Assembly: GCF_001645385.1 (NCBI RefSeq)
Contig: NZ_LVHI01000023.1
Location: forward strand, 539,969 to 603,968
From: Rhodococcoides kyotonense
GTDB taxonomy: Bacteria; Actinomycetota; Actinomycetes; Mycobacteriales; Mycobacteriaceae
Length of the DNA stretch: 64,000 nt
Direction of reading: 5' to 3'
A program made the translations under genes and the position numbers. Positions 57,615-64,000 of the stretch are shown here, piece after piece. Numbering within the stretch: the first letter of the stretch is position 1; every line of letters begins with the position of its first letter. Below the pieces are notes generated by a model that ran no database searches, was not told the DNA's origin, and saw only the letters and a program-made list of their open reading frames with translations.

Positions 57615-58451
57615 TCAGTAACGGTCGACGGTCGGCTCGGCGGGCAGCTCGTACCCGGATGCACCGACGGTCTCCTCGAACGCGGTCGCCCATGCGCCGC
57701 TCGTGACCATCTCCTCGATGGCGTCGTTGATCTGGTTGCGTCCCTCGGTGTCGTCCTTCGCGAGGCCGATGCCGTAGTTCTCGGTGGTGAACGGCTCTCC
57801 GACGACCTTCAGCTCACCGGGGTACTGCGCCGCGTAGCCGGCGAGAATGATGTCGTCGGTGGTGACGGCGTCGACGGCGCCGTTACGCAGGGCCTCGACG
57901 CATGCGGAGTAGGTGTCGTACTCCTGGAGCTGGACGTCCTGGGCGTACTTGTCCTTCACGTTCTGTGCCGGGGTGGAACCGGTGACCGAGCACAGCTTCT
58001 TGCCGCCGTTGAGCGAGTCGGGGCCCGTGATGTCGGTGTTGCTCTCGGAGACCAGGAGCGACTGTCCGGCAACGAAATACGGTCCGGCGAAGCCGACCTT
58101 CTCCTTGCGGGCGTCGGTGATCGAGTAGGTAGCGACGACGTAGTCGACCTCGCCGTTCTGGATCAAGGTCTCGCGCTGTGCGGACGGAGCTTCCTTGAAT
58201 TCGATGTTCTCCTCGGACACGCCGAGCTGTCCGGCGACGTACTTGGCGACCTCGACGTCGAAGCCGCTGAAGGTGCCGTCGGGGTTGCGGAGGCCGAGGC
58301 CGGGCTGGTCGTACTTGATGCCGACGATCAAGTTGCCGCTCTCTGCGCTCGACGAGACGCTGCGTGCCTCTTCGCCGCCGCCGCAGGCGGTAGCGACGAC
58401 GGCGAGAGCTGCGATCCCGGCAGCGAAGCGAAGCGTGCGGTTGATTCTCAC
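57615..58451 (-). CDS. gluB: Glutamate-binding lipoprotein of the ABC transporter
   Basis: This 278-residue substrate-binding protein (SBP_bac_3) has a lipoprotein signal: basic start, hydrophobic run, and lipobox VVATAC with the lipidated Cys at residue 23. Mature-domain motifs are GFDVEVAKYVAGQLGV and DAVTTDDIILAGYAAQYPGELKVVGE. It captures glutamate or a similar amino acid outside the membrane. It starts at GTG 58451 after GGAGGAAC. Confidence 0.92.
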   Translation of the reverse strand: MRINRTLRFAAGIAALAVVATACGGGEEARSVSSSAESGNLIVGIKYDQPGLGLRNPDGTFSGFDVEVAKYVAGQLGVSEENIEFKEAPSAQRETLIQNGEVDYVVATYSITDARKEKVGFAGPYFVAGQSLLVSESNTDITGPDSLNGGKKLCSVTGSTPAQNVKDKYAQDVQLQEYDTYSACVEALRNGAVDAVTTDDIILAGYAAQYPGELKVVGEPFTTENYGIGLAKDDTEGRNQINDAIEEMVTSGAWATAFEETVGASGYELPAEPTVDRY

Positions 58452-58521
58452 TGGTGTTCCTCCATGGTTGGTCCTGCGAGTGATGCTGTGACGGTGAATG
58501 ATCCGACGAGCTCGAACACGC

Positions 58522-59304
58522 TCAGTGTCCGAGGATCTTGCCCAGGAAGTCCTTGGCGCGGTCCGATTTCGGCGACGTGAAGAACGTCTCCGGGTCGGTG
58601 TCCTCGACGACGGCGCCGTCGGCCATGAAGATGACGCGGTCGCCTGCCTTGCGCGCGAAGCCCATCTCGTGGGTGACGACGAGCATCGTCATGCCTTCCT
58701 TCGCGAGCGAGGTCATGACGTCGAGCACTTCGTTGACCATTTCGGGGTCGAGTGCGGACGTCGGCTCGTCGAACAGCATGACCTTCGGGTTCATGGCGAG
58801 GGAGCGTGCGATGGCGACGCGCTGCTGCTGTCCACCTGACAGCTGTGCGGGGTACTTGTCGGCCTGGTTGGCGATCCCGACGCGTTCGAGGAGCTTCAGC
58901 GCGTTCTCGCGTGCCTCGTCCTTCTTCAGCTTGCGCACCTTGAGCGGAGCCAGCATGACGTTCTCGAGAATCGTCTTGTGCGCGAACAGGTTGAACGATT
59001 GGAACACCATGCCGACGTCCGCACGCAACGCGGCAAGCGCCTTGCCTTCGGCGGGGAGGACGGAACCGTCGACCTCGATCGTGCCGGAATCGATGGGCTC
59101 GAGCCGGTTGATGGTGCGGCACAAGGTCGACTTACCCGAACCGGACGGTCCGAGCACGATCACGACCTGACCGGTCGGTACGTCCAGATCGATGTTCTTG
59201 AGGACGTGCAGATCGCCGAAGTGCTTGTCAACCGACTTCAGTGAGATCATCGGGGGTCGCTTGGCAAGAGCGCCGGAGGCCGGCGCGTCGGTAGCGTGCG
59301 TCAT
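58522..59304 (-). CDS. gluA: Glutamate ABC transporter ATP-binding protein
   Basis: This 260-residue ATPase has Walker [19 protein letters not shown], the Q-loop MVFQSFNLF, the signature [17 protein letters not shown], and Walker [15 protein letters not shown], the layout of polar amino-acid importers (GlnQ/GluA). It is the first gene of gluABCD and is transcribed divergently from miaB. The 154-nt gap contains TTGTCGG (59331-59337) and CCGACAA (59351-59357) as an inverted repeat. Confidence 0.92.
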   Translation of the reverse strand: MTHATDAPASGALAKRPPMISLKSVDKHFGDLHVLKNIDLDVPTGQVVIVLGPSGSGKSTLCRTINRLEPIDSGTIEVDGSVLPAEGKALAALRADVGMVFQSFNLFAHKTILENVMLAPLKVRKLKKDEARENALKLLERVGIANQADKYPAQLSGGQQQRVAIARSLAMNPKVMLFDEPTSALDPEMVNEVLDVMTSLAKEGMTMLVVTHEMGFARKAGDRVIFMADGAVVEDTDPETFFTSPKSDRAKDFLGKILGH

Positions 59305-59458
59305 ACGGCAGAACCCTATTCGTAGTTTGGTTGTCGGCAGCGCTTTTCACCCGACAATGGGGATTATGTAATGGAAACTTTACTGTCGGTCGGTACCGGT
59401 CCTCGAGGCGCGTCGGTCCCCGGCGTCGGCACGACCTGCCGGGCCGTACCCTGGAGGG

Positions 59459-60997
59459 GTGGAAACGAGTCACCTGGATACCCCCCTCGGCACCGACGAC
59501 ACCGCGCGGAGCTACGAAGTTCGGACCCACGGGTGCCAGATGAACGTGCACGATTCGGAGCGTCTGGCGGGCCTGCTCGAGGACGCGGGGTACGTACCCG
59601 CAGCCGAAGGCGTCGACGCGGATCTGGTGGTCTTCAACACGTGTGCGGTGCGTGAGAACGCCGACAACAAGCTGTACGGAAATCTCGGCATGCTGCGTCC
59701 GGCCAAGCGTCGGAACCCGGGCATGCAGATCGCGGTCGGCGGATGCCTCGCGCAGAAGGACCGCGACACCGTCGTCACCAAGGCGCCGTGGGTCGACGTC
59801 GTCTTCGGCACCCACAACATCGGCTCGTTGCCGGTTCTGCTCGAACGCGCGCGACACAACGACGAGGCGCAGGTCGAGATCCTCGAATCTCTCGATGCGT
59901 TCCCGTCGACGCTGCCCGCCAAGCGTGAGTCGCCGTACGCGGGCTGGGTGTCGATCTCGGTCGGCTGCAACAACACGTGCACGTTCTGCATCGTTCCGGC
60001 GTTGCGCGGCAAGGAGATCGACCGTCGGCCGGGAGACATCCTCGCGGAAGTGCAGGCTCTCGTCGACCAGGGTGTGCTCGAAGTGACGCTGCTCGGCCAG
60101 AACGTGAACGCTTACGGCGCATCGTTCGCCGACCCCGAGTTGCCTCGTGACCGAGGTGCATTCGCGTCGTTGCTGAAGGCGTGCGGACACATCGACGGAC
60201 TCGAACGCGTCCGCTTCACCTCGCCGCATCCGGCCGAATTCACCGACGACGTCATCGAAGCGATGGCGACGACACCCAACATCTGCCCGACGTTGCACAT
60301 GCCGCTGCAGTCCGGTTCGGACCGCATCTTGAAGGCGATGCGACGTTCGTATCGGCAGACGAAGTTCCTCGGCATCATCGACAAGGTTCGTGCCGCGATG
60401 CCGAACGCTGCGATCACCACCGACATCATCGTCGGATTCCCCGGAGAGACCGAAGAGGATTTCGAGCAGACGCTCGAGGTGATGCGTCGCGCACGCTTCT
60501 CGAACGCCTACACCTTCCAGTACTCCAAGCGTCCGGGAACGCCGGCCGCCGACATGGACGACCAGGTGCCCAAGGAAGTCGTGCAGGAGCGGTACAACCG
60601 GCTGATCGCGCTCCAGGAGGAGATCGTGCTCGAGGCGAACCGCGAACTGGTCGGCACCGAGGTCGAACTGCTCGTCGCCTCGAACGAAGGCCGCAAGAAC
60701 GCGGCGACGCACCGGATGAGCGGCCGTGCCCGCGACGGCAGGCTCGTCCACTTCGGTACCGAGAATCACCGCGGCGAGCAGATTCGTCCCGGCGACATCG
60801 TGACGACGACGGTCACCGCCGCCGCCCCGTACCACCTGATCGCCGATTCCGGAGTTGCGACGCATCGGCGCACCAGGGCCGGCGACGCCTACGAGCGCGG
60901 AGAACTACCCAAGACAGCCCCCATCGGCGTCGGTCTGGGGCTGCCGTCCGTCGGCGCCCCGGCTCCGATGCCCGTGCAGACAGGATGCAGCGCATGA
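59459..60997 (+). CDS. miaB: tRNA-2-methylthio-N6-dimethylallyladenosine synthase
   Basis: This 512-residue radical-SAM methylthiotransferase has an N-terminal cluster-binding domain ([30 protein letters not shown]), the radical-SAM CxxxCxxC motif in [18 protein letters not shown], and a TRAM domain near residues 370-440. It modifies i6A37 of tRNA made by MiaA, which is encoded at the right edge. TACCCT (59447-59452) lies 6 nt before the GTG start. Confidence 0.96.
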   Translation: METSHLDTPLGTDDTARSYEVRTHGCQMNVHDSERLAGLLEDAGYVPAAEGVDADLVVFNTCAVRENADNKLYGNLGMLRPAKRRNPGMQIAVGGCLAQKDRDTVVTKAPWVDVVFGTHNIGSLPVLLERARHNDEAQVEILESLDAFPSTLPAKRESPYAGWVSISVGCNNTCTFCIVPALRGKEIDRRPGDILAEVQALVDQGVLEVTLLGQNVNAYGASFADPELPRDRGAFASLLKACGHIDGLERVRFTSPHPAEFTDDVIEAMATTPNICPTLHMPLQSGSDRILKAMRRSYRQTKFLGIIDKVRAAMPNAAITTDIIVGFPGETEEDFEQTLEVMRRARFSNAYTFQYSKRPGTPAADMDDQVPKEVVQERYNRLIALQEEIVLEANRELVGTEVELLVASNEGRKNAATHRMSGRARDGRLVHFGTENHRGEQIRPGDIVTTTVTAAAPYHLIADSGVATHRRTRAGDAYERGELPKTAPIGVGLGLPSVGAPAPMPVQTGCSA

Positions 60998-61602
60998 GTT
61001 CCGATCGCAGGACCCCCGACAACACGACACCCGACGGCCAGAAGCCCGACTACGACACCGCCGAGCGTCGCATCGACTCCGAGATCGATCCGGGAGTGCG
61101 AGCGGTGGTCGTCGCCGTCCTCGTGCTCGTTCTGCTCGGCACGCTCGCGTTGCCGCACGCGGGCGGCGCGACGGGCTTCGACGTGCTGTCCGGCAACTCG
61201 TCCGCTCTGGGCGAGTCCATCGCACTGCCGTCGCGCATCTTCGAATGGTTCGTGCTTGTCTTCGGCATCGTGTTCTCGGTGCTGGCGTTGGTGACGCGAA
61301 TCTGGGCGTTGGCCTGGGCGGCGCTGTGCGGATCCGCCGTCGCCTGCGTCTTCGGGATGCTGTCGATCTGGTCGCGTCAGACGTTGCCGTCCGACGTGTC
61401 CGGGGGCGGCCCGGGTATCGGCCTGATCGTCGCGTGGATCGCCGTGCTGCTGCTGACGTTCCACTGGCTCAAGGCCGTATGGAACAAGACCACCGCACAG
61501 CTCGAGGCGCAGGAACGCCGTCGGCGTGCTGCCACCGAGGCCGAGCAGAACTCGCAGTGGGCCGGACCCGTCCTGGGACGGCCGACCGACCGCAAGCGCT
61601 GA
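60994..61602 (+). CDS. Conserved membrane protein (Rv2732c-like)
   Basis: This 202-residue protein has a polar acidic N-terminus (about 35 residues), four transmembrane helices ([77 protein letters not shown]) and a basic C-terminal helix ending in RPTDRKR. It overlaps miaB by 4 nt, as its counterpart does in mycobacteria. The function is unknown. Confidence 0.82.
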   Translation: MSSDRRTPDNTTPDGQKPDYDTAERRIDSEIDPGVRAVVVAVLVLVLLGTLALPHAGGATGFDVLSGNSSALGESIALPSRIFEWFVLVFGIVFSVLALVTRIWALAWAALCGSAVACVFGMLSIWSRQTLPSDVSGGGPGIGLIVAWIAVLLLTFHWLKAVWNKTTAQLEAQERRRRAATEAEQNSQWAGPVLGRPTDRKR

Positions 61603-61606
61603 TCGT

Positions 61607-63031
61607 CTACCGTTCGCCGACGGCGCCCTCGGCGGCGTCGGCCCATTCACGCCACTGCTGAGCCTGCTCGAGAGCCTTCTTCGCGTCCTTGTCCTTGCCT
61701 GCGGCCTGAGCCTTCGCAGCCTGCTCCTCGAACTGCGCGACGCGCTCGCGGAACTGCGCCGCGCGAGCCAATGCCTCCGGATCGGTCCGTCGCCACTGGT
61801 CGTCGGCGGCGTCGCGGACCGTCTTCTCGATGGCGCGTAGCTTGCCCTCCAGGTCGTGCATGCGATCGCGGGGAACCTTGCCGATCTCGTCCCACTTCTC
61901 CTGAAGATCCCGCAGCGACGCACGGGCAGCTTCGAGATCCTTGGCCGGATCGATGTGGGTGTAGTGGCTCAGCAGTTCTTCCTTCGCGGCGGCGTTGGCC
62001 TCGAACTCGGCGTCACGCTCGGAGGCTGCTGCGTTCCGCGCCGCGAAGAACACGTCCTGCGCGGCCTTGAAGTTCTTCCACAGTGCGTCGTCGGCGTCGC
62101 GTGGCGCTCGTCCGGCTGCCTTCCATTCGACGAGCAGGTCGCGGAACGCCCCGGCGGTCGGACCCCAATCGGTCGACGACGACAGCGCACGCGCCTGTTC
62201 GACGAGCTCTTCCTTGCGTGCCTTGGCGGCCCCGCGCTCGCGGTCGAGGTCGGCGAAGTGCGCGCCTCGACGACGGTTGAAGTTCTCGCGCGCCTTCGAG
62301 TAGCGCTTCCAGAGCGCGTCGTCCACCTTGCGGTCGACGCCGCGGATGGTCTTCCACTCGTCGAGGATCTCGCGAAGCCGGTCGCCGGCGTGCTTCCACT
62401 GCGTGGACTCGCTACCGATCTGCTCGGCCTCGGCCGCGAGCTCCTCCTTGCGCGAGGTGTGCGCCGCGCGCTCGAGTTCCTTCTCGTGCTTCGCCACGGC
62501 CGCCGCGGCCTCCGAATGCTCGACGACGACCTCGAGCCGACGGGTCAGCGCGTCGATGTCACCGATGATCGCCGCGGTCGGAATGGACTCGAGCAGCGCT
62601 TGCGCGGCCGCCTTCGTCTTCTTCGCGTCACCGGAGCCTGCCGTCAGCCGAGCTTCGAGGAGTGCCACCTCGGTGGACAGGTCGTCGTAGCGTCGTCCGA
62701 AGTGCGCGAGGCCCTCGGCCGCGTCGCCTGCCTGCCACGAGCCGATCTGGCGTTCGCCGTCGGGCGTCGTCACCCAGGCGGTGCCGTCGTCGTCGACGCG
62801 GCCGAACTTGCTCGGATCGCTCGGAGGCGCGACGGTGGGCGTCACGGACGCGACGTGCGACGAGACAGGATGAGGTTTGGCCACCCCCGGAGTCGACGGC
62901 TTGGCTGCCTTCTGCGATACGCCGCCAGGCTTCGGAGCGCCCGGCTTCGGACCGCCGGGCTTGGGGCTTCCGGGCTTCGGACCTGCAGATTCGGAAGAGC
63001 CGCTGCTGGTCGTGCCACTGGGGTCGGTCAT
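61607..63031 (-). CDS. DUF349 family coiled-coil protein
   Basis: This 474-residue protein has a low-complexity N-terminus made of repeated Pro-Lys-Pro-Gly units (about residues 15-40) and several DUF349 three-helix repeats, recognisable by W...R..L.EW..R...DDALWKRFKAA-like segments (for example [20 protein letters not shown] and [21 protein letters not shown]). It resembles Rv2731, the neighbour of miaB in mycobacteria. The role is unknown; it may bind RNA or ribosomes. GAGGAAC precedes the ATG. The stop faces that of the previous gene with 4 nt between. Confidence 0.88.
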   Translation of the reverse strand: MTDPSGTTSSGSSESAGPKPGSPKPGGPKPGAPKPGGVSQKAAKPSTPGVAKPHPVSSHVASVTPTVAPPSDPSKFGRVDDDGTAWVTTPDGERQIGSWQAGDAAEGLAHFGRRYDDLSTEVALLEARLTAGSGDAKKTKAAAQALLESIPTAAIIGDIDALTRRLEVVVEHSEAAAAVAKHEKELERAAHTSRKEELAAEAEQIGSESTQWKHAGDRLREILDEWKTIRGVDRKVDDALWKRYSKARENFNRRRGAHFADLDRERGAAKARKEELVEQARALSSSTDWGPTAGAFRDLLVEWKAAGRAPRDADDALWKNFKAAQDVFFAARNAAASERDAEFEANAAAKEELLSHYTHIDPAKDLEAARASLRDLQEKWDEIGKVPRDRMHDLEGKLRAIEKTVRDAADDQWRRTDPEALARAAQFRERVAQFEEQAAKAQAAGKDKDAKKALEQAQQWREWADAAEGAVGER

Positions 63032-63214
63032 TGTTCCTCGTCTCTGCCGCGCGTCACGGCTGCCTCTATCGCGCTGTGGTCACCGATGAACACCATTGAA
63101 CTCGGTGTCGCCGGTTCCGACCATTGAAACAGGTCGGAGAGCAACAGACGATGTCGTACGCCAACGGCGGCATCCGTGTCGGCGCATTCGCGTCCACCGA
63201 CTAGCGTGGTCGTC

Positions 63215-63934
63215 GTGTTCCGCGCAGTGGCCCTGGTGCCGTCCCCGCCCCTGTTGGTTCCGGAGTTGACCGGCGGTGGAGCCTCCGAGACGGACGCAGT
63301 ACGTCGCGCGGCGCTGGATGCCGCGACCCGACTCGGCCTCGTCGCCACTCGCTGGATTGCGCTCGGTGTGGCCGATGAGCCTGCGACCGTGCCGCCCGTC
63401 GCGCGTGGCTCGTTCCGCGGATACGGGGTCGACGTCGAGGTCGGCCTGTCCACCGACGCGGCGCAGACGGACGACCGGATGCCGCTGGCGGCGTTGATCG
63501 CCGGGTGGCTGCGCGGCCATGCCGTTCCGGGCGCCGTCGTCGAGGCGCGCATCGTCGCCGCCGACACGGATGCGTCGACCTGCCGCCGCCTGGGCCACGA
63601 ACTTCGGCAGCGCATGGACGCCGACGACGAGGACTGGGGTGTGCTCGTCGTCGCGGACGGTTGCACGACGCTGACACCGAAGGCGCCCGGCTCGTTCGAC
63701 GATCGCGCGGCCGCGTTCCAGTCCGGGCTCGACGACGCACTCGAACGCGCCGACGTCTCGTTCCTCGCCGGGATCGACCGCGATCTGTGCCGGGAGCTCG
63801 GCGCGTCCGGTGCCGCAGCGTGGCAGGTGTCGGCAGCCGTCGTCGGCGACGTCGTCGTGAGTTCGATTCCGTTGCACAGGGGAGCGCCGTTCGGTGTCGG
63901 CTACTTCGCCGGATTCTGGGAGCTGCCGGCATGA
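63215..63934 (+). CDS. Conserved hypothetical protein upstream of miaA (Rv2728c-like)
   Basis: This 239-residue protein begins VFRAVALVPSPPLLVPELTGG, the signature of a conserved actinobacterial family located before miaA, with a fold related to class III extradiol dioxygenase (LigB/MEMO) proteins. The Asp-rich WGVLVVADGCTTLTPKAPGSFDDRAAAFQ segment matches this kind of active-site region. Its activity is unknown. GTG 63215 was chosen because TAGCGT (63202-63207) lies 7 nt before it, consistent with a leaderless mRNA. An alternative GTG at 63206 would add three residues. Confidence 0.78.
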   Translation: MFRAVALVPSPPLLVPELTGGGASETDAVRRAALDAATRLGLVATRWIALGVADEPATVPPVARGSFRGYGVDVEVGLSTDAAQTDDRMPLAALIAGWLRGHAVPGAVVEARIVAADTDASTCRRLGHELRQRMDADDEDWGVLVVADGCTTLTPKAPGSFDDRAAAFQSGLDDALERADVSFLAGIDRDLCRELGASGAAAWQVSAAVVGDVVVSSIPLHRGAPFGVGYFAGFWELPA

Positions 63935-64000
63935 GTTCGCGCACCCCGATCGCGGTCGTCGGACCGACCGCGACCGGGAAATCGGACCTCGGGCTCGATC
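63931..64000 (+). CDS. miaA: tRNA dimethylallyltransferase, N-terminal fragment
   Basis: ATG 63931 overlaps the preceding stop (ATGA) and reads MSSRTPIAVVGPTATGKSDLG up to the window edge. The Walker A motif GPTATGKS is diagnostic for MiaA, which adds the dimethylallyl group to A37 that MiaB then modifies. Only the first 23 codons are visible. Confidence 0.9.
   Translation, partial: MSSRTPIAVVGPTATGKSDLGLD

Noticed and set aside
63093-63128. Direct repeat CCATTGAA at 63093 and 63121
   Set aside because: It is eight bases only, with a 28-bp period and no relation to a promoter or gene. Chance is likely enough.

Overview
The window is GC-rich actinobacterial DNA. GTG starts, 4-nt ATGA/GTGA stop-start overlaps and G/C-ending codons are common. 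Gene content points to a mycolate-containing member of the Nocardiaceae, most likely Rhodococcus (sensu lato). The left and right parts follow, as recalled from family knowledge, the Mycobacterium tuberculosis order Rv2783c (gpsI/pnp) to Rv2727c (miaA): pnp, M16 peptidase, dapB, thyX, dapA, rnj, ftsK, argA, pgsA3, clgR, pspA, pspM, Rv2739c-like glycosyltransferase, DUF3046, recA, recX, miaB, Rv2732c-like, DUF349, Rv2728c-like, miaA. No rRNA, tRNA, CRISPR array, insertion sequence or prophage was seen.

Layout: (1) 1-2557: the 3' end of pnp, an M16 peptidase and a polyprenol-phosphate mannosyltransferase. (2) 2675-6207: a membrane diguanylate cyclase with a small membrane protein, then a sugar transporter with a UspA-like protein. 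(3) 6209-21456: a complete 14-gene nuoA-N operon on the minus strand, followed by a degenerate receiver protein. (4) 22256-30385: an aldehyde dehydrogenase, a GH63-like glycosidase, a Zn alcohol dehydrogenase, an ABC ATPase, and an OFA-family transporter with a 38-residue partner. (5) 30474-38984: dapB, a flavodoxin-like protein, a YcaQ/AlkX-type DNA glycosylase, zwf, an orphan ribbon-helix-helix protein divergent from thyX, then dapA and rnj. (6) 39049-47935: a TauE-like permease, ftsK, argA, pgsA, pncC and the clgR-pspA-pspM envelope-stress module. (7) 47922-53875: dagK, agpS-like, tetR, glpD and a glycosyltransferase, probably a glycerolipid locus. (8) 53900-64000: recA-recX with SOS and PafBC-type promoter signals, the gluABCD glutamate importer, miaB and flanking conserved genes, and the first 23 codons of miaA.

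The most interesting structure outside genes is a ladder of TGACGTCA-like boxes at 11-12 bp pitch between the ribbon-helix-helix gene and thyX, which looks like an operator for that protein. Others are a RecA-NDp/PafBC-type motif at recA and a near-match at the AlkX-type glycosylase, a SigE-type promoter before clgR, a perfect hairpin over the likely start region of pspM, a 36-bp tandem duplication inside nuoL, and a series of -10 hexamers 6-8 nt before start codons that suggest leaderless transcripts. Strong hairpins, mostly without a T-tract, close many transcription units. Start codons were chosen by hand from ribosome-binding sites, operon overlaps and family alignments known from memory, and no database search was run.
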